DNA of 64,000 nucleotides, from positions 7,445 through 71,444 of the forward strand of contig JAWOGF010000066.1 of assembly GCA_046497075.1 (NCBI GenBank), given 5' to 3'. This DNA is from Saliniplasma sp046497075 (lineage in GTDB: Archaea > Thermoplasmatota > Thermoplasmata > Halarchaeoplasmatales > Halarchaeoplasmataceae). The notes below the pieces were generated by a model, which was not told the origin of the DNA, ran no database searches, and saw nothing but the letters and a program-made list of their open reading frames with translations. The position numbers were made by a program, and so were the translations under genes. Below are positions 8,049 through 15,840 of this stretch, piece by piece (positions within the stretch are counted from its first letter, which is position 1; the number at the start of each line of letters is the position of its first letter).

Positions 8049-9078
8049 AGTCCCTTTACTTTATCATGAAGATTATGTGAAGTATGAATTTGGGGATTTC
8101 CATCCATTCAATTCCGATCGCTTCCCAAAATTTATCTCGATGATAAAAGAGGAGAAGGGTCTTGGAGATTCTTTACAGATAATTGGATCCCCTCGAGCGG
8201 AAAACAAAGAACTCTGTATGGTCCATACCCCTACATATATAGATAGAGTTGAGAAGATGGCGAAAATAGGGGGAAGATTATCACCTGATACCCCTGTATT
8301 AAAGGAGGCTCCTGAAGCTGCTAGACGGATCGTAGGTGGTAGTTTAGAGGCAGCTAAGTTGAGTGAAGAATATCATACAGTGATAAATTTTGGAGGACTT
8401 CATCATGCCGGTAGGGAGAAAGGGGAGGGGTTTTGTTTATTTAATGATGTGGCTATAGCAGCTCAATACCTTGTTAATCAGGGGAAACGGGTGTGTATTT
8501 TGGATACTGATGCCCATCAGGGAAACGGAACCATGGATATATTTTATGGTTCACCTGATGTTTTATTTATATCTATACATCAGGATCCAAAAACTCTTTA
8601 TCCCGGTAAGGGTAACATAGAAGAGATCGGACTTGGAGCAGGCGAGGGTTTTACGGTGAACATTCCATTACCAAGAGATTCTAACATCTCAGAGTATCAT
8701 CATAGTTTTCAAGAAGTTATAACTCCAATCATAAAAGAGTATAGACCCGATGTGATCATCAGGAACGGAGGCTCGGACCCACATCATTCAGATTCCCTAA
8801 CAGATTTAGCTTTAGATATGAGAGGATTGGAATTTTTAGGTAGGAGTGCGGCTGATATTGCCCGTGAAGTTAGAGTCCCTCACATAGATCTGGTGTTATC
8901 TGGTTATGGTTTGAGGGTGCTTGAAGGATGGCATGCTATATTAAAAGGAGTACTAAATTTAGATATAGAAACACCTACGGATCAAAAGATCGGTGAGATC
9001 GGTCTTGAGCCAAAAAGTACGCTTGTAGATTCTATAAATGACTTAAAGGAGATTTTAGGATATTGGTGGAAAATCTGA
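8041..9078 (+). CDS. Histone deacetylase / acetylpolyamine amidohydrolase family protein
   Basis: A 345-residue arginase-fold deacetylase. Catalytic features are complete: H121-H122 (LHHAG), the zinc ligands in DTDAHQGNG (D157, H159) and D246 in NGGSDPH, and a tyrosine in SGYGL near 290. Such enzymes remove acetyl groups from lysines or polyamines; the substrate here is unknown. The ATG at 8041 overlaps the end of the repair fusion gene, so the two are translationally coupled. A T-rich stretch follows. Confidence 0.85.
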   Translation: MSKVPLLYHEDYVKYEFGDFHPFNSDRFPKFISMIKEEKGLGDSLQIIGSPRAENKELCMVHTPTYIDRVEKMAKIGGRLSPDTPVLKEAPEAARRIVGGSLEAAKLSEEYHTVINFGGLHHAGREKGEGFCLFNDVAIAAQYLVNQGKRVCILDTDAHQGNGTMDIFYGSPDVLFISIHQDPKTLYPGKGNIEEIGLGAGEGFTVNIPLPRDSNISEYHHSFQEVITPIIKEYRPDVIIRNGGSDPHHSDSLTDLALDMRGLEFLGRSAADIAREVRVPHIDLVLSGYGLRVLEGWHAILKGVLNLDIETPTDQKIGEIGLEPKSTLVDSINDLKEILGYWWKI

Positions 9079-9086
9079 ATTATAGC

Positions 9087-9097
9087 TTTTTCTTTTT
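9087..9097 (+). terminator. T-rich terminator after the deacetylase gene
   Basis: Two T runs (TTTTTC then TTTTT) begin 9 bp after the TGA. Oligo-T is the usual archaeal intrinsic termination signal, and the next TATA box follows at 9132. Confidence 0.45.
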
Positions 9098-9131
9098 GTG
9101 GGGATAAACAATTATCGACGATACACCGTTA

Positions 9132-9140
9132 GATATAAAT
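9132..9140 (+). promoter_or_regulatory. TATA box of the ribosomal-protein operon
   Basis: GATATAAAT lies about 26 bp upstream of position 9161, which is where the structured leader begins. This is the only clear TATA-like site between the deacetylase and L3. Confidence 0.5.
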
Positions 9141-9160
9141 AACACACCTATGTAATGGGG

Positions 9161-9293
9161 AATTACATCAACCTTTGACCAGACGTGATGGGCAATCCTA
9201 TAGGGATCCCACAACAAGCACGTCACGGTCAATGGACATGAGCAGGAAGGTGTAATGTATCCTTCTAGCTTGAACGTACACGATTTGTACGTT
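9161..9293 (+). ncRNA. Structured leader or small RNA upstream of L3
   Basis: An imperfect but extensive fold can be drawn by hand. Pairs: ATTACA 9162-9167 with TGTAAT 9251-9256; CCTT 9172-9175 with AAGG 9247-9250; TGACC 9176-9180 with GGTCA 9227-9231; GACGTG 9182-9187 with CACGTC 9219-9224; TGGG 9189-9192 with CCCA 9208-9211; ATCC 9195-9198 with GGAT 9204-9207, closing a TATAG loop. A second hairpin, AACGTAC/GTACGTT (9273-9293), follows. The first stem starts where transcription is expected to begin. ATTACA can also pair with an upstream TGTAAT at 9151-9156. It matches no RNA family I know; an autoregulatory leader of the operon or an independent RNA are both possible. Confidence 0.5.
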
Positions 9294-9323
9294 TCGCAAC
9301 TCATATTAGATTGAGGTGTACCT

Positions 9324-10322
9324 ATGGTAGACACACATCATCCACGTAGAGGTTCTATGGGGTATTCCCCCAGAAAAAGAGCACCCAGTATGACGCCCAA
9401 GATTCGTTCTTGGCCGGAAATAGATGGAACTACGAAAGTGCAAGGTTTTCCAGGTTATAAAGCAGGAATGACACATGCTTTTGTAGTTGATTATAGACCT
9501 ACAAGTACTACTTCTGGACAAGAACTGAAAGTACCGGTCACGGTAATTGAAGTACCACCTATCACAGTTTGTGGTTTGAGATTTTACAGAGAAACCCATG
9601 AGGGTTTAAAAACTATGGGTGAAGTTTGGGCAAAGAAAGTAGACAAGTCACTTAAAAAGAAGCTACCGATACCCAACAGTTATGATACTGAAAAGATGTG
9701 GGAGAAGATCGAAGAGGACTTGGTAGACGAAATTAGAGTTATAGCTCACACACATCCAGAGATGGTATCAGGGGTTCCAAAAAAGAAACCAGAGATAATG
9801 GAATTGCGGATCGGCGGAGGAACTATCCAAGAAAGAATTGATAAAGGTAGAGAGAAACTTGGAAAAGACTTAGATTTCGCTGATTTTGGTGAAGCTGGGG
9901 ATATGGTCGATGTATCTGGTATCACTAAAGGTAAGGGATTCCAAGGCCATGTAAAAAGATGGGGTGTTAAGTTACTATCTCACAAAAACAGTAAATCAAA
10001 AAGAAATGTCGGAACAACAGGTGTCTTTATACCGGGGTATATCCGAAATACAGTCCCTCAAGCTGGTCAGATGGGATTCCATCAAAGGACTGAGTTGAAT
10101 AAGAGGGTTTTGAAAGCGGGAGAAGATGGTTCAGAGATAACTCCTAGTGGAGGCTTCCTTAAATATGGTGTAGTTGAAAACTCATATGTATTGTTACACG
10201 GGACCATACCAGGACCGTCAAAGAGATTGGTTGTGATGAGAGACTCAGTACGAAAGACAGGAGTCGAAGTTGAGGAACCGAATCTAACATATATTTCAAC
10301 AGAAAGTAAACAGGGGGTATAA
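9324..10322 (+). CDS. rpl3: Large-subunit ribosomal protein uL3
   Basis: The 332-residue archaeal/eukaryal-length L3 starts HHPRRGSMGYSPRKRA and has the conserved PGF-like insertion segments KGKGFQGHVKRWG and the C-terminal KRLVVMRDS. It binds 23S rRNA and initiates large-subunit assembly. The ATG is preceded by GAGGTG at about 6 bp, a good Shine-Dalgarno site. It is the first gene of the main ribosomal operon and follows the structured leader. Confidence 0.95.
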   Translation: MVDTHHPRRGSMGYSPRKRAPSMTPKIRSWPEIDGTTKVQGFPGYKAGMTHAFVVDYRPTSTTSGQELKVPVTVIEVPPITVCGLRFYRETHEGLKTMGEVWAKKVDKSLKKKLPIPNSYDTEKMWEKIEEDLVDEIRVIAHTHPEMVSGVPKKKPEIMELRIGGGTIQERIDKGREKLGKDLDFADFGEAGDMVDVSGITKGKGFQGHVKRWGVKLLSHKNSKSKRNVGTTGVFIPGYIRNTVPQAGQMGFHQRTELNKRVLKAGEDGSEITPSGGFLKYGVVENSYVLLHGTIPGPSKRLVVMRDSVRKTGVEVEEPNLTYISTESKQGV

Positions 10323-10326
10323 TTAG

Positions 10327-11091
10327 ATGAAAACTAAGATTTATAATTTAGATGGTGAAAAAAGCAGTAGTTTTGAACTTCCCTCTGCTTTTAGTGAAAA
10401 AATTCGACCAGATATTATCAAAAAGGCTGTCACTGCAGAGCAGGCCAACAGGATGCAGCCATACGGTCCGTCAAAAGAAGCCGGTATGAGGCATGCTACT
10501 GAATCCGCCGGAAAAGGTCAGGGCATAGCCCGAGTACAGAGATTGACACAACAGGGTAATACCGCAGCGGAATCACCCCCAAATGTGGGTGGTAGAAGGG
10601 CTCACCCCCCTAAACCAGAGAAAATAAGGGGTAAAAAAATAAATAAAAAAGAGAAAGCGATGGCGAGAAGATCTGCATTAGCCGCTACATCGGATAAAAA
10701 GTTAGTTTTTGGAAGAGGTCATACGTTCGACGAGGAAGAAATCGAATTCCCGATCATTGTAGAAGAGGAAGTTGAAGATGTACAAAAGACAAAAGAAGCT
10801 ATAGACTTTCTGAAAAACATTGGGGTGTACTCAGACGTAAAAAGAGCCAAAGAAGGGAAAAAGATACGAGCCGGTAAAGGGAAAATGAGAGGGAGGAAGT
10901 ATAAACGACCTGTTAGTTTATTGATCGTTTTATCAAAGGATAGTAAAGGTATAGATGCCTTTTCGAATCTAGCAGGTGTTACTGTGAAGGACCCAAGGGG
11001 GGTCACTGTTGAGGATTTAGCACCAGGCGGCGAGATGGGTAGATTATCAATATTCAGTAAAAAAGCTCTCAAAGAAATGGAGGGTTGGTAA
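10327..11091 (+). CDS. rpl4: Large-subunit ribosomal protein uL4
   Basis: 254 residues of archaeal L4 (L4e type). The conserved rRNA-binding loop reads GKGQGIARVQR and GGRRAHPPKPEK (about residues 60-100), and the C-terminal half has the GRKYKRPVSLLIVLSK segment. It lines the peptide exit tunnel together with L22. It begins 4 bp after L3. Confidence 0.94.
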   Translation: MKTKIYNLDGEKSSSFELPSAFSEKIRPDIIKKAVTAEQANRMQPYGPSKEAGMRHATESAGKGQGIARVQRLTQQGNTAAESPPNVGGRRAHPPKPEKIRGKKINKKEKAMARRSALAATSDKKLVFGRGHTFDEEEIEFPIIVEEEVEDVQKTKEAIDFLKNIGVYSDVKRAKEGKKIRAGKGKMRGRKYKRPVSLLIVLSKDSKGIDAFSNLAGVTVKDPRGVTVEDLAPGGEMGRLSIFSKKALKEMEGW

Positions 11092-11093
11092 AT

Positions 11094-11363
11094 ATGGTAG
11101 AATTTGATTCACCTCATAAAGTCGTTCTTTATCCATTTGTTACTGAGAAAACTATGGTTAAGATGGAAGAAGAGAATAAACTTGAATTTATAGTTTCATT
11201 GAAATCTAATAAATGTCAGATCAAAGATGCTATTCGTGAACTTTTTGAAGCGGAAGTAGAAAAGGTGAACACACGCATAGATAAGAATGGTAAAAGAGCT
11301 ACTGTAAAATTTAAAGAAGAATATTCTGCAGAAGAGATAGGTATGAGGATAGGTGTATTCTGA
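11094..11363 (+). CDS. rpl23: Large-subunit ribosomal protein uL23
   Basis: 89 residues; the start MVEFDSPHKVVLYPFVTEKT and the C-terminal KVNTRIDKNGKRATVKF are typical of archaeal L23, located at the tunnel exit where SRP and translocon dock. The frame is open to a TTG at 11085, but the ATG at 11094 has GGAGGGTTGG just upstream and gives the expected length. It is 2 bp behind L4. Confidence 0.94.
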   Translation: MVEFDSPHKVVLYPFVTEKTMVKMEEENKLEFIVSLKSNKCQIKDAIRELFEAEVEKVNTRIDKNGKRATVKFKEEYSAEEIGMRIGVF

Positions 11364-11374
11364 GGTAGATAAAG

Positions 11375-12109
11375 ATGGGAAAAAGAATAATACCGCAAAG
11401 AAGAGGAAAAGGTTCACCAACTTATAGGTCACCGAGTCATAGACATTTAGCTCAGCCCGGGTATCCAAAAAACCAAGAGATTCAGGGTGAAGTGGTTGAT
11501 CTTCATCATGCTCCGGGTAGAACAGTCCCATTAGCAGAAGTGAGATTTGAGAATGGTGAAACAACCTATATGATAGCAAATCATGGGTTAAGGATTGGAA
11601 GAAATATCGAAGTTGGCCCTGATGCAGATATAAAGAAAGGGAACGTTTTACCCCTAGGAAAGATACCTGTTGGTATGTTTGTTTATAACATCGAGTTGGA
11701 ACCCTTAGATGGAGGGAAACTCGTGAAAGCAGCGGGTTCAAATGCGGTCGTAATCTCCCAAGGTAAGAAATATACGACTTTACGTTTACCTTCTGATTCA
11801 TTCAAAAATGTAGATAGGAGATGTAGAGCTACTATCGGTGTAGCTGCTGGTGGAGGTCACAAAGATAAACCATTTGCTAAAGCTGGTAATAGGGTAAACG
11901 CTTACAGGAGTAAAGCTAAGAGACCTGGAAAGGTACGAGGGATAGCGATGAATTCAGTAAACCACCCGCATGGAGGAGGAGATCACCAGCATGTCGGTGT
12001 TAGTTCAACGGTTTCATCTAATGCACCACCTGGTAGAAAGGTAGGTAGACTTTCTTCTAAAAAGAGTAAGAAGAAGAAAAAGAAAGAATCTAAAGAAAGG
12101 AGGAAGTAG
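11375..12109 (+). CDS. rpl2: Large-subunit ribosomal protein uL2
   Basis: 244 residues. Conserved SPTYRSPSHRH at the N-terminus and the peptidyl-transferase-proximal NSVNHPHGGGDHQHVG near residue 190, with the histidine conserved in all L2. The C-terminus is a lysine-rich tail. It associates the subunits and supports peptidyl transfer. Confidence 0.95.
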   Translation: MGKRIIPQRRGKGSPTYRSPSHRHLAQPGYPKNQEIQGEVVDLHHAPGRTVPLAEVRFENGETTYMIANHGLRIGRNIEVGPDADIKKGNVLPLGKIPVGMFVYNIELEPLDGGKLVKAAGSNAVVISQGKKYTTLRLPSDSFKNVDRRCRATIGVAAGGGHKDKPFAKAGNRVNAYRSKAKRPGKVRGIAMNSVNHPHGGGDHQHVGVSSTVSSNAPPGRKVGRLSSKKSKKKKKKESKERRK

Positions 12110-12111
12110 TT

Positions 12112-12522
12112 ATGGCTAAGAAAAAATTATCAGCTAGGAAGAAAAAAGAGTTCACTTATAGAGGGCACACCCTTGATGAACTCAAATCTATGTCCCTTTC
12201 GGAACTGAAAGAAGTACTTCCATCAAGAGCAAGAAGATCCTTAGAGAGAGGTTTAAACGACGAGGAGAAGAGATTTTTAGATCACGTTCAAAACAAAGAT
12301 AAAGATGTTTATAGAACACATAGGAGAGAGATGATCATAATGCCTCAATTTGTTGGAAAAAGGATAGCAGTCTATAATGGTCAAGAATTTAAAGAAGTTA
12401 AGATAGAACCTGAAATGATAGGACATTATCTGGGAGAATTTGCTATGACTAGAAAAAGAGTCGAACACTCTGGTCCTGGTGTTGGAGCCACCCGGTCCTC
12501 GAAATATATACCCCTGAAGTGA
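12112..12522 (+). CDS. rps19: Small-subunit ribosomal protein uS19
   Basis: 136 residues. The central RRMIIMPQFVGKRIAVYNG-like segment (here RREMIIMPQFVGKRIAVYNG) and the C-terminal GHYLGEFAMTRKRVEHSGPG identify archaeal S19, an A-site finger partner in the head. It starts 2 bp after L2. Confidence 0.94.
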   Translation: MAKKKLSARKKKEFTYRGHTLDELKSMSLSELKEVLPSRARRSLERGLNDEEKRFLDHVQNKDKDVYRTHRREMIIMPQFVGKRIAVYNGQEFKEVKIEPEMIGHYLGEFAMTRKRVEHSGPGVGATRSSKYIPLK

Positions 12523-12532
12523 GGTGTAAAAG

Positions 12533-12979
12533 ATGGGATATACTATGGATCCGGACCCAGAAACAACAGCCAAGGCCTACGGAAAAAATTTGCAGATATC
12601 TCCTAAAACATCTGTGGAAATATGTAGGTTCGTAAGAGATAAAGATGCGGATAAAGCTATAGAAATATTAGAGGACGTTATCGAAGGTAAAAGGGCGGTT
12701 CCTTACAGGAAGCATAAGAAACAGATAGCCCATCAAAAGGGTTCTGGTCCCGGGGGATATCCCAAAAAAGCAGCAACGAAAATCAGGGATCTATTAGAGG
12801 AAGCTAAATCCAATGCCGAAAGTAAAGGTTTGGAATCGGAAGGTATGGATATCTTAGCGATCTCTGCTCATGAAGGTGAAGTGATCGAAGGTTTTCAGCC
12901 TAGAGCCTTTGGAAGAACTTCTCCCTCAGATAAGAAAACGACTAATCTAGAGGTAATCTTAAAGGAGAAAGGGGTATGA
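12533..12979 (+). CDS. rpl22: Large-subunit ribosomal protein uL22
   Basis: 148 residues. The archaeal L22 pattern is clear: the KISPKTSVEICRFVR-like helix (here QISPKTSVEICRFVR), VPYRKHKKQIAHQKG, then the exit-tunnel hairpin FQPRAFGRTSP. The C-terminus overlaps S3 by 4 bp. Confidence 0.94.
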   Translation: MGYTMDPDPETTAKAYGKNLQISPKTSVEICRFVRDKDADKAIEILEDVIEGKRAVPYRKHKKQIAHQKGSGPGGYPKKAATKIRDLLEEAKSNAESKGLESEGMDILAISAHEGEVIEGFQPRAFGRTSPSDKKTTNLEVILKEKGV

Positions 12980-13923
12980 AAATGGCTAGAGAAAAGAAAT
13001 TCATACAGGAAAAAATGAATAGAGTTCTTCTTAAGGAATTCTTAAAGGAAAGAACTGAAAGGGCTGGATTCGGGGGATGTGACGTTTCTAGAAATCCCAT
13101 GGGGACAAGGATAACCCTTCATATAGAAAGACCATCGTTGGTTATCGGCCGAAAGGGTCGGACTATTAGGAAACTCACTAGCGATGTAAAAGAGAAATTT
13201 GATTTTGATAATCCACAGATCGAAGTTCAAGAAGTCAAGGTTCCTGAGTTAAATCCACAAATAATGGCAGAAAAACTAGCTCAATCCTTGGAGAGAGGAT
13301 GGCATTTCAGAAGAGCCGGTCATTCTACTGTAAGGAGGATCATGGATTCCGGTGCAAGGGGTTGTCAGATAATCCTTTCTGGTAAGATCACTGGACCGAG
13401 ACATAGGGTAGAAAAATTCAAAGATGGCCATATCAAATATTGTGGAGAAGAAAAAAACAAATGGATGAACGAAGGCTATTCAGCTGCAAAAGTGAAATTG
13501 GGTATAATAGGTGTAACTGTCCAGATAATGGACCCTAAAGCAAAACTTCCAGATGAGATCGAGATTATTCCTCCTAAAAAGGAAGAACCTGAAGAGGAAG
13601 AACCTGAAGAGGAAGAACCTGAAGAGGAAGAACCTGAAGAGGAAGAACCTGAAGAGGAAGAGCCCGAAGAGGAAGAGCCCGAAGAGGAAGAGCCCGAAGA
13701 GGAAGAGCCCGAAGAGGAAGAGCCTAAAGAGGAAGAGCCTGAAGAGGAAGAGCCCGAAGAGGAAGAGCCTAAAGAGGAAGAGCCTAAAGAGGAAGAGCCT
13801 AAAGAGGAAGAGCCCGAAGAGGAAGAGCCCGAAGAGGAAGAACCTAAAGAAACCCAAGAAGAGGTTGAAGAGATGGGGATAGAAGGAAGTAATGAGGATC
13901 ATAAAGAATCGGAGGATGATTAA
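12976..13923 (+). CDS. rps3: Small-subunit ribosomal protein uS3 with a long EEEPE-repeat tail
   Basis: 315 residues. Residues 1-195 are ordinary archaeal S3: type II KH domain with GRKG near 58-61, then SGARGCQIILSGKITGPR. From about residue 200 to 290 there is KKEEP followed by 17 units of (E/K)EEEP, then an acidic end (EEVEEMG...ESEDD). The core alone is about the usual family length, so roughly 100 residues are extra. S3 guards the mRNA entry channel; the tail is likely solvent-exposed and disordered. Its start overlaps L22; a second Met two codons on is an equally good start. Confidence 0.93.
   Translation: MKMAREKKFIQEKMNRVLLKEFLKERTERAGFGGCDVSRNPMGTRITLHIERPSLVIGRKGRTIRKLTSDVKEKFDFDNPQIEVQEVKVPELNPQIMAEKLAQSLERGWHFRRAGHSTVRRIMDSGARGCQIILSGKITGPRHRVEKFKDGHIKYCGEEKNKWMNEGYSAAKVKLGIIGVTVQIMDPKAKLPDEIEIIPPKKEEPEEEEPEEEEPEEEEPEEEEPEEEEPEEEEPEEEEPEEEEPEEEEPKEEEPEEEEPEEEEPKEEEPKEEEPKEEEPEEEEPEEEEPKETQEEVEEMGIEGSNEDHKESEDD
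13576..13845 (+). repeat. 15-bp coding minisatellite in rps3
   Basis: Eighteen consecutive 15-bp units. The first (13576-13590) encodes KKEEP and the other 17 (13591-13845) encode EEEEP or KEEEP. Units fall into blocks: the first few end AACCT, the middle ones AGCCC, later ones AAAGAGGAAGAGCCT. That pattern suggests expansion by slippage or unequal exchange while reading frame and charge were preserved. Confidence 0.95.
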
Positions 13924-13925
13924 AG

Positions 13926-14141
13926 ATGCCTCTTTTGAAAACATCGGATATAAGAGATATGGATACTTCAGAGATGGAGGAAAAGTTGGAGGAGCTTAGA
14001 GATGAATTATTGCATGAAAAGGGTCAGGCAGCTATGGGTGGCGCCCCTGAGAGTCCTGGGAGGATCAAAGCTGTTAAAACCAACATCGCTAGAATTCTCA
14101 CTGTTATGAATGAAAACAAAAAATCAAAAGGAGGAGATTGA
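13926..14141 (+). CDS. rpl29: Large-subunit ribosomal protein uL29
   Basis: 71 residues with the two-helix L29 pattern: LKTSDIRDMDTSEMEEKL then GRIKAVKTNIARILTVMNE. It contacts L23 near the exit tunnel. The TGA shares its A with the next ATG. Confidence 0.92.
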   Translation: MPLLKTSDIRDMDTSEMEEKLEELRDELLHEKGQAAMGGAPESPGRIKAVKTNIARILTVMNENKKSKGGD

Positions 14142-14443
14142 TGCCGGAAAAAGTGTGCTCTACGTGCGGACTACCTGAGGAAATCTGCATATGTGAAGAT
14201 ATCGCGAGAGAACAACAGGAGATAAGGATATACCTCGATACTAGAAGATATGGTAAAAAAGTTACAATCGTCGACGGTATAGATGAAAGCGATATCGATA
14301 TCGAAGAGTTGGCTAGTGAATTGAAATCAAAATGTGCAGCTGGAGGAACTACAAAAAAAGGTCATATAGAACTCCAGGGGAATCATATAGAAAAAGTGAA
14401 AGAGTACCTAGAAGGTAAAGGCTTTCCAGTGGAGACAGGATAA
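14141..14443 (+). CDS. Translation initiation factor aIF1 (SUI1 family)
   Basis: 100 residues. An N-terminal CSTCGLPEEICIC cysteine cluster (likely zinc-binding) precedes the SUI1 fold with YGKKVTIVDGID and the GGTTKKGHIELQG loop. aIF1 monitors start-codon fidelity on the 30S subunit. The ATG at 14141 overlaps the L29 stop by one base; a TTG three bases earlier is less likely. Confidence 0.92.
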   Translation: MPEKVCSTCGLPEEICICEDIAREQQEIRIYLDTRRYGKKVTIVDGIDESDIDIEELASELKSKCAAGGTTKKGHIELQGNHIEKVKEYLEGKGFPVETG

Positions 14444-14444
14444 A

Positions 14445-14720
14445 ATGAAAAACTTTAACGTAAGTATATATCAAGAGGAATTAATCGGTTCAAAGATTGA
14501 AGTTATCGATGCTAATCATAGTGGTTATCGTGGTATTGTAGGAACTATCATCGATGAAACAAAAAACACTTTGATTATAGAAAATCAAATCGATGATAAA
14601 GAAAAGATGATACCTAAAATTGGTATTAATTTTAGACTCACAAGGAATGATCATAAATATTTATTGAACGGCGATAGATTGAACAATCGTCCCGAAGAAA
14701 GGATTAAGAAATCAGGTTGA
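14445..14720 (+). CDS. rnp1: Ribonuclease P protein component Rpp29 (Pop4)
   Basis: 91 residues. The Sm-like fold signature LIGSKIEVIDANHSGYRGIVGTIIDET and the later NTLIIEN match archaeal Rpp29, which partners Rpp21 and supports RNase P RNA in tRNA 5' maturation. Its place between aIF1 and S17 is the standard euryarchaeal order. Confidence 0.9.
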   Translation: MKNFNVSIYQEELIGSKIEVIDANHSGYRGIVGTIIDETKNTLIIENQIDDKEKMIPKIGINFRLTRNDHKYLLNGDRLNNRPEERIKKSG

Positions 14721-15070
14721 TGATAATTATGTCGGAAGAAAAAGTACGTGATATCGGTGTGGATGTACAACCACCTAAGAAAATCTGCAATGATAATAAA
14801 TGTCCTTTCCATGGAGAGCTATCCGTGAGAGGTCAGGTTTTGAGAGGTACTGTAATAAGCACGAAGATGGATGGCTCCGTTGTGGTAAAGAAGGATTATC
14901 TTCATTACATACCAAAATATGAACGATATGAGAAAAGGAGTAGCAATTATCCTGCGCATTTACCGGAATGTATTGATGTAGAAGCTGGTGACGAAGTTTC
15001 AATTATGGAATGCAGGCCCCTTAGTAAAAGTATATCATTCGTTGTTATCGATGGAGGTCAGAAAGAATGA
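14720..15070 (+). CDS. rps17: Small-subunit ribosomal protein uS17
   Basis: About 116 residues from ATG 14720 (MIIMSEEK); ATG 14729 is an alternative giving MSEEKVRDIGVDVQ. Archaeal S17 features: CPFHGELSVRGQVLRGTV, KDYLHYIPKYERYEKR and GDEVSIMECRPLSKS. It overlaps Rpp29 by one base and L14 by four. Confidence 0.93.
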   Translation: MIIMSEEKVRDIGVDVQPPKKICNDNKCPFHGELSVRGQVLRGTVISTKMDGSVVVKKDYLHYIPKYERYEKRSSNYPAHLPECIDVEAGDEVSIMECRPLSKSISFVVIDGGQKE

Positions 15071-15465
15071 AGGGAGTTGCGGGGAAACAGACGAAGGGTT
15101 TACCAGTTGGCAGTAAACTAAAGTGTATCGATAATACAGGAGCTAAAGAAGTGAGGACGGTTTCAGTTATTAATTATCATGGTGTACATCGAAGATATCC
15201 AAAAGCAGGTATAGGAGATATGCTCGTAGTGTCCGTTACAAAAGGGACTCCTGAGGTTAAAAGAGAATTGAGTCGGGCGGTAGTTGTAAGACAAAAAAGA
15301 CCCTTCCGCCGCTCCAATGGGACTATGGTAGAATTTGAAGATAATGCAGTTGTTCTTACACAGGATAACGGCGATACAAAAGGGTCTGAAATAAAAGGAC
15401 CTGTAGCGCGGGAAGCCGCTGAAAGATGGCCAAGGGTCGGAGCGACAGCTTCGATGATACTTTAG
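15067..15465 (+). CDS. rpl14: Large-subunit ribosomal protein uL14
   Basis: 132 residues. LKCIDNTGAKEVRTVSV near the N-terminus, VVVRQKRPFRR and the C-terminal GPVAREAAERWPRVG are universal L14 signatures. It sits at the intersubunit face. Confidence 0.95.
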   Translation: MKGVAGKQTKGLPVGSKLKCIDNTGAKEVRTVSVINYHGVHRRYPKAGIGDMLVVSVTKGTPEVKRELSRAVVVRQKRPFRRSNGTMVEFEDNAVVLTQDNGDTKGSEIKGPVAREAAERWPRVGATASMIL

Positions 15466-15475
15466 GTGATATAAT

Positions 15476-15838
15476 ATGAGTGAAAAACCACGAAAACAGA
15501 GAAAGAAAAGAGAAAACGCCCCCCATCATACTAAAAGGAAGATTATGTCCTCTACTTTATCATCAGATTTGAGGGATAAGTATGGTATAAAGAGTTTACC
15601 CGTTAGAAAAGGTGATGAGGTTGAGATAATGAGAGGGTCCTTCAAAGGATTGATAAATAAAATTGCAGAAGTAGACAGAAGGAACGAGAAAGTATATATC
15701 GAAAATGTCACCGTACAGAAAGCTGATGAATCTAAAGAACCTTATGGAGTGCATCCTTCCAATCTAAAGATCGTGGATTTAAACTTATCTGACCCTTGGA
15801 GAAAAGATAAGGTTCAATCTATCCAGGAGGGTGAATAA
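15476..15838 (+). CDS. rpl24: Large-subunit ribosomal protein uL24
   Basis: 120 residues. Archaeal-type N-terminus APHHTKRKIMSSTLS followed by the KOW motif KGDEVEIMRGSFKGLI and VEIENVTVQKADG-like strand (here VYIENVTVQKADES). An assembly-initiator of the large subunit. Confidence 0.94.
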   Translation: MSEKPRKQRKKRENAPHHTKRKIMSSTLSSDLRDKYGIKSLPVRKGDEVEIMRGSFKGLINKIAEVDRRNEKVYIENVTVQKADESKEPYGVHPSNLKIVDLNLSDPWRKDKVQSIQEGE

Positions 15839-15840
15839 AC

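Noticed and set aside
9161..9260. Possible SRP RNA, RNase P RNA or H/ACA guide RNA in the L3 leader
   Set aside because: It is too short for SRP or RNase P RNA and lacks their conserved loops. An ACA occurs near 9236 but there is no guide pocket at the expected distance.
9080..9334. An open reading frame of 84 codons on the minus strand across the L3 leader
   Set aside because: It runs antisense through the structured RNA and into the L3 start, with no promoter or ribosome site and an unnatural composition.
11196..11801. 201-codon minus-strand frame across L23 and L2
   Set aside because: Shadow of conserved ribosomal protein genes on the plus strand; no supporting signals.
13480..13944. Long minus-strand frame and a second plus-strand frame across the S3 repeat
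   Set aside because: Both are products of the 15-bp repeat read in other frames (F/L-rich or K/R-rich); the S3 frame continues an authentic KH protein.
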